A stretch of 40,866 nucleotides of DNA, taken from contig NZ_JABBJJ010000081.1 in assembly GCF_012933655.1 (NCBI RefSeq), positions 1-40,866 of the forward strand. The letters run 5' to 3'. This stretch comes from Pyxidicoccus fallax (lineage in GTDB: Bacteria; Myxococcota; Myxococcia; Myxococcales; Myxococcaceae). Below, one piece after another: positions 8,501-16,385 of the stretch. Below the pieces are notes generated by a model. The model searched no databases, had not been told where the DNA came from, and worked only from the letters and a program-made list of their open reading frames with translations. Numbering within the stretch: the first letter of the stretch is position 1; each line of letters starts with the position of its first letter. A program made the translations under genes and the position numbers.

Positions 8501-9386
8501 GCGTGGCTCGCTTCCACCAGCCTTCGAAGGCTTCGACCACCTCATTCCAGGCCCGCGGGTCGCGGTCGCGCTCGACGCGCAGGTTCCACTCGATGCCTGT
8601 CTTCAGCGCGGCGCGGGAGATGTTGCTCGACCCGACGTAGGCCACCGCCAGCTCCGGCCCCAGGAAGCGCCAGGACTTCGGGTGGAAGGAGGGGACGCCC
8701 TGCTTCTCCACCTCCACCACGCGCGCCTCGAAGCGCCCCCGGCCTTCGGCCTGGAGCGCCGTGTCCTCGTCCATCCAGTCGAGCAGCCGCCGCAGCGCAT
8801 CCGCCTGGGTGATGGCCAGATAGTCGCCCGTGAGGATGCGAACCCGCGCGCCCCTGGCCAGCGCGGCGTCCACGGAGTCGCGCAGCACCTCCAGCCCGCT
8901 GTCCTGGACGAAGGCCGCCAGCACCGCGACCTCCATCGCCTTCGCGAACAGGGGCTCCAGGTGGTGGAGGAACGGGTCCTCCGAGCCGCCCGTCGCCAGC
9001 GGCTTCGCCTGCCCGGCCAGGTAGTTGCCCTTGCCCGGAATCACGTGGCGGACGCCCCCGCGCGGGTCCGCCATGTCTCCCGTGAAGCGGGGAATCACAT
9101 GCACGTGCAGGTGGAACACCGTCTGCCCGGCCGCCGCGCCGACGTTGATTCCGATGTTGTAGCCCTGCGGCCGGAGCTCCGCTTCCAGGCCCTGGCGCAC
9201 CACCTCCACCAGCTCGAAGAGGGCGCGCTGCTCCTCGGGGGTGGCGTCGAACCAGGTGGCCACCAGCCGCCTGGGAATCACCAGCGTGTGGCCGGGGCTG
9301 ACGGGGAAGCGGTCCCGGATGGCGAACGCCAGGGCATTGGACGCGACCCACTGGGACTCGGGAATCGCCAGGAAGGGGGAGGACAC
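5520..9386 (-). CDS. HIT - PLD - SF2 helicase - S24 peptidase-like fusion protein (putative defence protein)
   Basis: 1288 residues from GTG 9386. Domains in order: HIT nucleotide hydrolase (1-115, HLHVHV at 92-97, histidines 92, 94 and 96); PLD-type phosphodiesterase (about 145-300, HPK at 235-237 and GSSNIS at 252-257), which may act as a nuclease; SF2 helicase (about 330-690, Walker A ATGLGKT 359-365, DEVH 454-457, TATP 480-483, motif VI QQLGRGLRK 651-659); an unassigned middle (700-1000, perhaps DUF3427-like); and a LexA/S24-like fold (about 1070-1180, GDSM with S1091 and a candidate Lys K1138 in YQVKRL), then a short tail. PLD-helicase-DUF3427 proteins are known in restriction-like and phage-defence contexts; the HIT and S24 additions suggest nucleotide sensing and self-cleavage, which is inference. 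It stands alone, convergent with the toxin/immunity pair. The ribosome site is weak. Confidence 0.85.
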   Translation of the reverse strand: MSSPFLAIPESQWVASNALAFAIRDRFPVSPGHTLVIPRRLVATWFDATPEEQRALFELVEVVRQGLEAELRPQGYNIGINVGAAAGQTVFHLHVHVIPRFTGDMADPRGGVRHVIPGKGNYLAGQAKPLATGGSEDPFLHHLEPLFAKAMEVAVLAAFVQDSGLEVLRDSVDAALARGARVRILTGDYLAITQADALRRLLDWMDEDTALQAEGRGRFEARVVEVEKQGVPSFHPKSWRFLGPELAVAYVGSSNISRAALKTGIEWNLRVERDRDPRAWNEVVEAFEGWWKRATPLDADWVERYARRARDASRNLPPGDVEVEPPLPPREPHALQRKALEELARSRREGRRRALVVLATGLGKTLLAALDVVAFGKEREQTPRVLFLAHREELLVQAAETFRRQMPHLRFGWYVGEQSQLTGDVVFASVQKLSRPEGLQRLRETAAFDYAIVDEVHHAAAASYRSILAQLNPAFLLGLTATPERADDGDVLGLFDDHLAWRSDLGEGIQEGLLAPFAYFGLKDAVDYENIPWRNQRFDPEQLAQAVQTEARMRTLWRAWREHTASRTLVFCCSVAHADYVRRWLGEQGVRAVAVYSGAGSADRAQSLRQLAEGSLDAVCAVDLFNEGVDVPSIDRVVMLRPTESPVVFLQQLGRGLRKFEGKEQVTVIDFVGNHRVFLDRVRTLLSLGRSTVSLRDFLVDGKAPDLPPGCDVQVELEAKELLQRLLPSGGTEVERVYRELRAARGHRPTVGELYRKGYSPGTLRKAHDGWFHFVGKEGDLTEEETRAFEKGREWFEELESTPMRKCFKMVLLEALLEADALVQGMSLSELAARSLAILQRSPELLQDLEDVEALDNARSPSASKFLAYWKSNPIEAWTQGGPWFDVDGDRFVPRLPIAAEAKQAFEEMTRELVDYRLAQYRRRRQAQVQGTAFEAKVFSNKRDPILKLPDRDKRPDLPSGPTDVRLPDGSVWSFDFVKIAVNVARRPGTQRNQLPDLLREWFGPKAGMPGTAFRVRFAPGPDGWWAEPVRAEVVPFARPGTLVAFPSLRAAAGAVDHSVSLENAPEAERVRLPVRARGEGLFAVRASGDSMEGGERPIHDGDWLVMRYARAAGAGEVEGKVALVQVPDAAGHAYQVKRLVRVDGRWLLRSDNPERPSFEAGKDVVPIALLVDVIPPEHLGPERGARLTDEQLMEHFGLSASPKTGRHEGQLFLCVTKKGILSEPDRLKLRIADRRHAETAYVLTREAAQDPWRYWGVARWRDDEAQWALAEPVDYVTWRALGHGRGS

Positions 9387-9561
9387 CCGGACACCCTAAC
9401 CCAGCCATGCCCCCCTGCTCCCCGACTGCACAGGCTGTATGGGAAGGGCAGGGACCTGGAGTCCGCCGCCCATCGCCGCTTCCTGGACGGTGGCTCACGA
9501 ACCCGGGTGCACGAACCGGCCCTGGCGGGGTACACAGAGGCTCTCGGAGGAACGGAACACG

Positions 9562-10104
9562 ATGGACGCGAACGCAGTGGCGGAGCTGGAGAAGGCGGGC
9601 GTGAAGGTGGACCAGCCGGACCGCCTGTATGTCGCCGTGGAGTGGGAGGACGGAAAGCGCGTGCTCCCCGTCGGAGAGCGCGTCCAGGTCCGCGCCGGCG
9701 AGCAGCTCACCCACGTCACCCTCCAGCCCATCTCCAAGCTGTGGACCGGTGACAAGCAGCCCCCCAGCTTCGCCAAGGCCCCGCCCCCCGAGTACCACCC
9801 CTTCTTCTTCCTCATCGAGGCCACCGCCGCCGGCTACTGCCGCGCCGTCCGCAACACCGAGACCGACCAGGAGTTCGAGCGGCTCTACCGCCACCTCCTC
9901 CGTCGCCCCGACGGCACCGACCGCAATCCCCTCTTCTCCTACCTCCAGGGCGCCGCCCGCCTCTACATGTCCCTGCGCGACGTCAGCCAGGCCGAGTTCG
10001 AGGCCGTCGTCGAGCGCCTCCACCAGTCCGCCAGGCACCACCAGACCCACGTCGGAAGCATCAACTACTTCCAGGACGTGCTCCGCGGCGTGCTCGGCGC
10101 CTGA
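9562..10104 (+). CDS. conserved hypothetical protein
   Basis: 180 residues, no signal peptide or membrane segment. I do not recognise the family. The N-terminal half is beta-like (LYVAVEWEDGKRVLPVGERVQVRAG), followed by a Pro-rich stretch (QPPSFAKAPPPEYHP) and a helical C-terminal half with several His residues. ATG 9562 is used because GGAGGAA (9546-9552) precedes it; longer in-frame readings lack a ribosome site. Third positions are almost all C or G. It lies 95 bases before the M16 peptidase gene on the same strand and may be cotranscribed with it. Confidence 0.7.
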   Translation: MDANAVAELEKAGVKVDQPDRLYVAVEWEDGKRVLPVGERVQVRAGEQLTHVTLQPISKLWTGDKQPPSFAKAPPPEYHPFFFLIEATAAGYCRAVRNTETDQEFERLYRHLLRRPDGTDRNPLFSYLQGAARLYMSLRDVSQAEFEAVVERLHQSARHHQTHVGSINYFQDVLRGVLGA

Positions 10105-10199
10105 GCCCCTCCGCCCGCTTCCCTGGAAGCGGACGGGCAAACCTGGAATATCGTGCTCCGCGGCCCGTTCCCGGGCGTCTTCTCTCGACAGGAGCACGG

Positions 10200-11594
10200 A
10201 TGTTCCGTCAGTCGTTACTCTGGGCGTCCTGCCTCGCCCTGCTCGCGGCCCCCGTGTCGGGCGCGCGGGCCCAGGGCAAGGCGGCGACCCGGCCCGCCAC
10301 CTCCGCCGCGCCGAAGTTCGGCGCCGGCATCGAGGCGCGCACCCTCAAGAATGGGATGAAGGTCATCGTCTGGCCCGACCAGGACATCCCCAACGCCGTC
10401 CTCTACAACTGGTTCCGTGTCGGCAGCCGCAACGAGTACCCCGGCATCACCGGCCTGTCCCACTTCTTCGAGCACATGATGTTCAACGGCGCCAAGAAGT
10501 ACGGCGCCGGTGAGTTCGACCGCGTCATGGAGGCCAACGGCGGCGCCAACAACGCCTTCACCTCCGAGGACGTCACCGTCTACATGGAGTGGTTCCCCCG
10601 CTCCGCCCTCGAGCTCATCTTCGACCTCGAGGCCGACCGCCTCCAGCACCTCGCCTTCGACCCCAAGGTCATCGAGTCCGAGCGCGGTGTCGTCTACTCC
10701 GAGCGCCGCTCCGCCGTGGACAACTACAACGCGGGCGCCCTCATGGAGCAGGTCCAGGCCACCGCCTTCGTCGCCCACCCCTACCAGTTCCCCGTCATCG
10801 GCTGGCCCTCGGACATCGAGTCCTGGAAGCTCGAGGACCTCCAGCGCTACTTCAAGACGTACTACGCCCCCAACAACGGCACCCTCATCGTCACCGGCGC
10901 CGTCACCCCCGCCGAGGTCTTCGCCCTCGCCGAGAAGTACCTCCAGCCCATCCCCTCGCAGCCCGCTCCCGAGCCCGTCCGCACCAAGGAGCCCGAGCAG
11001 CAGGGTGAGCGCCGCATCGTCGTGAAGAAGCTCGCCCAGTCGCCCATCCTCCAGCTCGCCTACCACGGCATCGCCGGCAATGACGCCGACGTCGAGGCGC
11101 TCGACCTGCTCCTGCGCATCCTCGCCGACGGCGACTCCTCGCGCCTGCACCACCGCCTCGTCGAGGAGGAGCGCGCCGCCATCAAGGTCGATACCTATTT
11201 CACTCCCGGCTTCGACCCGGCCCTCGTCTGGATTCTCGCGGACCTTCCTCCCGGCGGTGACCTCGCGAAGACGGAGGCGCTCGTCACCGAGGAGCTCGCC
11301 CGCGTCGTCAAGGAGGGCGTCACCGAGGCGGAGCTGCGCAAGGCGCGCAACATCGCCCTCGCCAACCACTGGCGCAGCCTGGAGACCAATGACGGCCGCG
11401 GCCGCGCGCTCGGCGCCGCCGAGGTCTTCCGCGGCGACTACCGCCAGCTCTTCGACGCCCCCGCCCGCTTCGAGCGCGTGAATCGCGAGGCCGTGCGCAA
11501 GGTCGCCGAACGTATCTTCAAGACCCAGCGCCGCACCGTCGGCTGGCTCGTGCCGGACACCGCCCCCGAGGCCCCCAAGGAGGCCCAGCGATGA
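10200..11594 (+). CDS. M16 family zinc metallopeptidase, catalytic subunit
   Basis: 464 residues, exported (signal peptide [21 protein letters not shown], then ARAQG). The inverted zinc motif HFFEH is at residues 88-92 ([13 protein letters not shown]), with the downstream Glu ligand in the [12 protein letters not shown] segment. Insulinase/pitrilysin-like peptidases of this size act as pairs of a catalytic and a non-catalytic half, and the next gene supplies the second half with a 4-base ATGA overlap. Substrate unknown; likely periplasmic peptide degradation. AGGAG precedes the ATG. Codon choice is unusual: Leu is nearly always CTC and Val GTC, whereas the partner gene mixes CTG and CTC. Confidence 0.92.
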   Translation: MFRQSLLWASCLALLAAPVSGARAQGKAATRPATSAAPKFGAGIEARTLKNGMKVIVWPDQDIPNAVLYNWFRVGSRNEYPGITGLSHFFEHMMFNGAKKYGAGEFDRVMEANGGANNAFTSEDVTVYMEWFPRSALELIFDLEADRLQHLAFDPKVIESERGVVYSERRSAVDNYNAGALMEQVQATAFVAHPYQFPVIGWPSDIESWKLEDLQRYFKTYYAPNNGTLIVTGAVTPAEVFALAEKYLQPIPSQPAPEPVRTKEPEQQGERRIVVKKLAQSPILQLAYHGIAGNDADVEALDLLLRILADGDSSRLHHRLVEEERAAIKVDTYFTPGFDPALVWILADLPPGGDLAKTEALVTEELARVVKEGVTEAELRKARNIALANHWRSLETNDGRGRALGAAEVFRGDYRQLFDAPARFERVNREAVRKVAERIFKTQRRTVGWLVPDTAPEAPKEAQR

Positions 11595-13084
11595 TTGCTC
11601 CCCCGTCCTGGAAGGCCGTGCTCGGCGCGGCGTTCCTCACCGCCTTCCCGTCCGCCGCCCAGGGGCCCGCGGCCCCGAAGCCCTCCACGCCTCCCGCGTC
11701 CACCACGCCAGCGCCCACCGCGAAGCCGTCCTCGCAGGGCGTGACGCTCCCCAAGGCGACCACCGTCACGCTGAAGAACGGCGCGAAGCTGCTGCTCGTG
11801 GAGCGCCGGGAGCTGCCGCTCGTCGCGTTCAGCGCGTGGCTGCGCGGCGGCGCGCTCGGAGCCCCCGCCGGCAAGGAGGGCCTGGCCGCCCTCACCGGCG
11901 AGCTCCTGCAGAAGGGCGCCGGCTCGCGCGATGCCCGCCAGTTCGCGGAGGCCGTGGACAGCGTGGGCGGCTCGCTGGAGGTGACTCCCGCCCTGGAGTC
12001 GCTCGTCATCAACGGCCAGTTCATGTCGCGCGACACCGGGCTGATGGTGGAGCTGCTCGGCGACATGCTCACCCGCCCGCGCTTCGACAAGGCCGAGCTG
12101 GAGAAGCTGCGCGAACGCATGGTCTCCGAAATCGCCGCCGCCAAGGACGCCGACCTGCGCGCCCTCATCGGCGCGTACTTCCAGGCGTTCCACTTCGCCA
12201 ACCACCCGTACGGCGCTCCCGTGGGCGGCACCGAGGCGTCCCTACCGGGGCTGACTCGCGACGACGTGCTCGCTTACGCGAAGAACCACCTCGGTGGAGA
12301 CAGGCTCATCCTCTCCGTCGTCGGTGACTTCGATTCGAAGGCGCTCGCCGCGAAGCTTGAGGCCGCGCTCGGTGGCTGGGCCCGCGCCGCCGCGCCCGCC
12401 CCCGAGGTGCCCGCCACCGCACCCTCGCAGGGCCGCCGCGTGCTGCTCGTGGACAAGCCGGACGCCACCCAGACGTACTTCTGGATTGGCAACACCGGCA
12501 TCGCCCGCACCGACCCGGACCGCGTCGCCGTGGACCTGGCGCGCACCGTCTTCGGCGGTCGCTTCACCTCGCTGCTCAACACCGAGCTGCGCGTGAAGTC
12601 CGGCCTCAGCTACGGCGCCAACTCCAGCTTCCTCCAGTACACGCGGCCCGGCCCCGCGGTCATCGCCTCGTACACGAAGACGGAGTCCACCGGTCAGGCC
12701 ATCGACATGGCGGTGGACGTGCTCAAGCGCTACCGCCAGAGCGGCATGGACGACGCCACGCTCGCCTCCGCCCAGGCGTACGTGCTGGGGCAGTTCCCGC
12801 CCAAGCTGGAGACGGGCGCGCAGCTGGCCGGCAAGCTGTCCGAGCTCGCCTTCTACGGCCTGGACGCCAGCGACGTGGACCACTACGCCCGCGCCGTCAC
12901 CGCCACCACGCGCGACGGCGTCCGCGCCGTCATCCAGCGCACGCTGCCCGCGCCGGAGAACCTCACCTTCGTCCTCATCGGCAAGGCGTCCGCCATCCGC
13001 GACGTGGCCCGCAAGTACGGCACCGTCACGGAGATGAAGATCTCCGACAAGTCCTTCGCTCCGCCGGCTTCGGCGAAGCGCTGA
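11591..13084 (+). CDS. M16 family peptidase-like protein, non-catalytic subunit
   Basis: 497 residues with a signal peptide (ending near FPSAAQG) and a Pro/Ala/Thr-rich linker before the M16 fold. The position of the HxxEH zinc motif reads [14 protein letters not shown], so the metal ligands are lost. The middle and C-terminal M16 elements are intact ([34 protein letters not shown]). Such inactive partners form half of the clamshell chamber with the catalytic subunit. Start and stop codons overlap with the upstream gene (ATGA at 11591-11594), so the two are made together. The last codons and the terminator are repeated in degenerate form 97 bases downstream. Confidence 0.9.
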   Translation: MIAPPSWKAVLGAAFLTAFPSAAQGPAAPKPSTPPASTTPAPTAKPSSQGVTLPKATTVTLKNGAKLLLVERRELPLVAFSAWLRGGALGAPAGKEGLAALTGELLQKGAGSRDARQFAEAVDSVGGSLEVTPALESLVINGQFMSRDTGLMVELLGDMLTRPRFDKAELEKLRERMVSEIAAAKDADLRALIGAYFQAFHFANHPYGAPVGGTEASLPGLTRDDVLAYAKNHLGGDRLILSVVGDFDSKALAAKLEAALGGWARAAAPAPEVPATAPSQGRRVLLVDKPDATQTYFWIGNTGIARTDPDRVAVDLARTVFGGRFTSLLNTELRVKSGLSYGANSSFLQYTRPGPAVIASYTKTESTGQAIDMAVDVLKRYRQSGMDDATLASAQAYVLGQFPPKLETGAQLAGKLSELAFYGLDASDVDHYARAVTATTRDGVRAVIQRTLPAPENLTFVLIGKASAIRDVARKYGTVTEMKISDKSFAPPASAKR

Positions 13085-13098
13085 GCCTCCCCGCGCCT

Positions 13099-13126
13099 CA
13101 CCGGCCCGACACGCTCCGGGCCGGTG
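13099..13126 (+). terminator. terminator hairpin of M16 operon
   Basis: CACCGGCCCG (13099-13108) pairs perfectly with CGGGCCGGTG (13117-13126) around an 8-base loop, 14 bases past the stop codon. There is no T-run. Confidence 0.55.
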
Positions 13127-13189
13127 GGGCGCACCCGAAGTGCGGAGGCAGCTCGCCCCGCCGTACACCGCGAAGCGCTGAATCCCTCC

Positions 13190-13229
13190 GCGTACCGCCG
13201 GTCCACAATGCTCCGGGCGGGCGGTACGC
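13190..13229 (+). terminator. second hairpin, in the duplicated copy
   Basis: GCGTACCGCC (13190-13199) and GGCGGTACGC (13220-13229) are perfect inverted repeats. This occupies the same place in copy 2 of the tandem duplication as the terminator does in copy 1. Rest of 13085-13343: no gene seen. Confidence 0.4.
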
Positions 13230-13343
13230 ATTCGGTGTGTGGAATTGCAACAGTGACTCCGTCACTGTCAGGTTGCTCACCAGGCGACGTCAGAGGCCCC
13301 CGGTAGGGTTTCCCACCCTTGCCATTTCCCCGGGGGATTCCTC

Positions 13344-14981
13344 ATGCAAATGCGTCACCTTTCCTTCCTGCTGGCACCCGTGTGTGCCACGTGGCTCGGC
13401 TGCGCTGGCGGCGAGCCCGGCACCTCTCCGTCGCCGGACACCGGTCAGTCGCCGGTGAAGAACAGCGACAATCCGAACACGGGCGACGGCACGTGGATGG
13501 GCGAGCCGCTGGCCGAGGGCTGTGCGCCCGACGGCGGCACTCCCACGGGCGACACCGTCTTCGTGACGAACACCACCCGCTTCATCACCGCCACGGGCGT
13601 GGTGGAGCGGTCCGAGCCGATGTCCACCGGCGCGTACGAGGTGCTCGTCCCCAACGGCGCGACGTTCACCCGCATCCTCGGCACGGCCACCGACGGCGGC
13701 ATCCAGTTCACCGGCGTGCCCTCCGGCCCGTACTACCTGCGCGCGGGCACCACGCACGTCGTCACCGACGAGCGGCACGTGGACGTCGGCAACAACCGGT
13801 TGGGCCGCGCGGACACCGTGTTCAGCGAAATCTACGAGACGCCCGTGCAGGTCAACCTCGTGAACCTGGCGCCGTGGGCGCCGTGGCAGGGCTCCTCGCT
13901 GCCCGGCTCCTCGCTGCAGGTCGCCTCGCGCCAGGTGGACCTCTACGGCGGCGTGGATGTCTTCGACATGCCCTATGAGGGGCACACGAACATCGTCTCC
14001 GCCAACGCGAACCTGTGGTCCGGCACCGGCTTCATCCCCGTCTTCGAGGCGGACAAGGGGGACCGGCTCGTCGTCAACCAGCTCAGCCCCATGGACGCGG
14101 GCACTCTGCCGGACGGCGGCGCGTTGGCGTATACCACCGTGGTGCGCAGCGTGGAGATGGGCGCCTTCGACTTCACGCCAGACGGCGTCACCTCCCTGCC
14201 CATCACCGGCGTGATGCAGCCGGTGCGCATGGGAGAGTTCCCCATCGAGTGGCGGCTGCCCCGGTACGCGGCGCTCGCCACCGACGTGCACCCCTCGGCC
14301 ACGCCCTCCATCCCCTCGTTCTACGTCACGCCCGCCGCGCACGGCCTGCAGCACGGCTGGGTGGGCTACTCGGGTGAGTTGCTCTCGCTGCAGCTTCCCC
14401 GGGGTGTCTCCACGCAGGACTTCACGCGCCGGCTGACGTACGGCAACCCCTACCCCTCGAGCTGGGACATGGTGGCCATGGCGCAGCACTCGTTCCGCAC
14501 CCTCCAGACGATTCCGGACGGCACCGGGACCGCGTTCTACGTGACGGGCTCCGTGGTGACGTACGACCGGCTGGACAACCTCGTCGCGGGGCCCGTCGAG
14601 CCGCGCGTGTCGCCGCCCCGGGAACTGAGCATCGACGGGGTGCCCGCGAGCGTGCCGCGTGAGGTGGGCTCGGCCAGCCCCGTCATCTCCTGGCGGGCTC
14701 CGTCGCTCGGGTCGCCCAGCGCGTACCAGGTGAGCTTCTACCGGGTCGAGAGCCCGGACGGGTTCCCCACCGCCGGCATCTACCGCCGGCTCTACGCGCC
14801 CGGCTCGGCCACGCAGGTGCGGGTGCCGCCCGGGACGCTGGCGCCGGGAGGCACCTACTTCGTGCGCGTGGCGGCCGTGGTCTCGCCCGGGTACGACGTG
14901 GAGCGCAAGCCGTTCGTCTTCGGCGAGCCGCTGCCCTTCTACTACGCGGAGGCCGTCAGCTCCCTGTTCACCACGCCGTAG
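13344..14981 (+). CDS. large secreted lipoprotein, function unknown
   Basis: 545 residues. An N-terminal lipoprotein signal ends at C20 (ATWLGC), so the mature protein is lipid-anchored outside the inner membrane. A Gly/Ser/Pro/Asp-rich spacer (residues 22-60) is typical of myxobacterial surface lipoproteins. The body is beta-rich and unrecognised. The last 110 residues resemble a fibronectin type III fold (SPVISWRAPSLGSPSAYQVSF, then GGTYFVRVAAVV). ATG 13344 is preceded by GGGGGA at good spacing; ATG 13350 is an alternative. It is convergent with the DUF1615 gene, only 21 bases between stops. Confidence 0.8.
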   Translation: MQMRHLSFLLAPVCATWLGCAGGEPGTSPSPDTGQSPVKNSDNPNTGDGTWMGEPLAEGCAPDGGTPTGDTVFVTNTTRFITATGVVERSEPMSTGAYEVLVPNGATFTRILGTATDGGIQFTGVPSGPYYLRAGTTHVVTDERHVDVGNNRLGRADTVFSEIYETPVQVNLVNLAPWAPWQGSSLPGSSLQVASRQVDLYGGVDVFDMPYEGHTNIVSANANLWSGTGFIPVFEADKGDRLVVNQLSPMDAGTLPDGGALAYTTVVRSVEMGAFDFTPDGVTSLPITGVMQPVRMGEFPIEWRLPRYAALATDVHPSATPSIPSFYVTPAAHGLQHGWVGYSGELLSLQLPRGVSTQDFTRRLTYGNPYPSSWDMVAMAQHSFRTLQTIPDGTGTAFYVTGSVVTYDRLDNLVAGPVEPRVSPPRELSIDGVPASVPREVGSASPVISWRAPSLGSPSAYQVSFYRVESPDGFPTAGIYRRLYAPGSATQVRVPPGTLAPGGTYFVRVAAVVSPGYDVERKPFVFGEPLPFYYAEAVSSLFTTP

Positions 14982-15002
14982 TCCGTGAGGCCCAAAGGCC
15001 CG

Positions 15003-16217
15003 CTACTTCGCCATGTCGCGGTAGCGGGCCTGGCACCTCTGGAAGCGCGCGTCCACCGAGCGCGCGAACCACGCGGTGGTGCGCTCCCCCTTCAGCTTGG
15101 GACTCTTGAGCGTCACCTGCGGGAGCTGGGCGTAGGCGGGCGTCTCGCCCGTCTCCCGCGCGTAGACGCGCTTCACCGCGCGGAAGGTGTCGGTGGACTC
15201 GAAGTCCAGCTCCTTCTCCTTGCGCACGTCGCGGCGCACCTGCCGCTCGCTCAGCTCCTCCGGCACGTAGCGCTTGCGGAAGGCGAGCAGCGCCTTCAGG
15301 GAGTTGCTGTCCTCGTCGAGCGGTTCGCCGTTCTTGTCGTAGAGCTGGAGGTCGCCGTCCGGCACCAGGGAGATGCCCGTGAGGCGCGTCACCTGGACCT
15401 GGAGCGCCGCGTTGCGCGAGGCGTACAGGCCCGCGTTGTAGTCGGCGAAGCGAAAGAGGGGCTCGGGGTAGGAGGCCTCGTAGTCCAACAGCCGCGCGGT
15501 GCCGTAGCGCACGCCTCCGGCGCGCGTGTACAGCGACTCGCGCACCTCCACCGGGTCCGCGTCCTCGCCTTCCTTCTCCATGGCGTACCGCACGCTCACC
15601 TGCATGGAGCCCGCGGTGGTGATGGGGTTGAGGTCCTCCAGACTCCCGGAGGCGAAGATGTGGCTGGCCATCTCCGCCATCGCGTAGGTCTTCGGGTACT
15701 CGTCCTCGTAGTACGCGAGGATGTCGCGGAAGAGGCGGTCCAAATCCCGCTCGGTGCGCACCGTGCGCAGCCGCTCGTCGAAGGTCCGCTTCTGCCCCGG
15801 TGACCTACCCTCCAGCACGGAGGAGAGCGCCTTGCGGCCCAGGGGCCCCAGCTTGTCGGCATGTGCCTCCAGCCGGCTTCGCACCATCGCTGGCAGGCCC
15901 GCCACCGCCGGGTCCGACTTGAAGCCGGACTCCTGCTCGATGACGGCAATCACCGAGCACACCGCGGGCGGGGAGGGGGCAATCTCCTCCGCCTCCAGCG
16001 CGGCGAGGATGTCCCGGGCCCAGCCCTCGCGGTCCTCCACCTTCTGCGGGAGCAGCCTCGCCACCTGCGCCGCGCTCAGGCGGGGCGGAGGCGGCACCGA
16101 CGGCTCCGGCGCCTTGCGCGGGCCGCACGCGGCCAGGACACACGCCACCCAGAGCGCGGCGAACCTGCCACGGCTCCGCCGTCGTGCCTGGGTCCGCCCC
16201 GGTTCGGGTTCCTCCAT
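15003..16217 (-). CDS. DUF1615 (YaiW-like) lipoprotein with lytic-transglycosylase-like motifs
   Basis: 404 residues. Lipoprotein signal ends at C31 (VLAAC). The body matches DUF1615, the family of E. coli YaiW, an outer-membrane lipoprotein linked to peptide uptake by SbmA. Motifs of the lysozyme-like SLT fold are visible: VIEQESGFKSDP (catalytic-type Glu followed by SGF), GSMQVSVRYA (like the GxMQ motif) and ADYNAGLYASRNAALQ (like AYNAG). A peptidoglycan-cleaving or binding role is therefore reasonable inference. ATG 16217 is selected over the longer frame from 16349 because GGAGG stands just before it and the signal peptide then sits at the N-terminus. Confidence 0.8.
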   Translation of the reverse strand: MEEPEPGRTQARRRSRGRFAALWVACVLAACGPRKAPEPSVPPPPRLSAAQVARLLPQKVEDREGWARDILAALEAEEIAPSPPAVCSVIAVIEQESGFKSDPAVAGLPAMVRSRLEAHADKLGPLGRKALSSVLEGRSPGQKRTFDERLRTVRTERDLDRLFRDILAYYEDEYPKTYAMAEMASHIFASGSLEDLNPITTAGSMQVSVRYAMEKEGEDADPVEVRESLYTRAGGVRYGTARLLDYEASYPEPLFRFADYNAGLYASRNAALQVQVTRLTGISLVPDGDLQLYDKNGEPLDEDSNSLKALLAFRKRYVPEELSERQVRRDVRKEKELDFESTDTFRAVKRVYARETGETPAYAQLPQVTLKSPKLKGERTTAWFARSVDARFQRCQARYRDMAK

Positions 16218-16385
16218 GTGCTCGCCTCCGGGACGGTCCGCCCCGACTTCGTCGGAGAGTGGAACAGCCGGCGCGGCGCCATCCTCCCGGCGCCGCCCGT
16301 TCCCTCGACGGGCGGGCGGCCGGGTCCATTCAGTGACACGGGACGTCATGTGTGATGACGCCCCTCTACACCGCCGGAGAGCGAC

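Larger units (their letters stand above)
13056..13243 (+). repeat. degenerate tandem duplication of operon end
   Basis: A unit starting at 13056 recurs at 13153 (offset 97 bases). Both carry a gene end: [12 protein letters not shown] in the first and APPYTAKR-stop in the second, with GCGAAGCGCTGA identical. Both continue into a similar hairpin region containing GCTCCGGG. I judge the copies to be clearly alignable but diverged. Copy 2 is probably the relic of a duplicated gene end. Confidence 0.6.

Noticed and set aside
8542..10197. 551-codon minus-strand frame
   Set aside because: Shadow of the HIT-helicase gene and the hypothetical at 9562; Ala/Gly/Pro/Arg-rich without motif.
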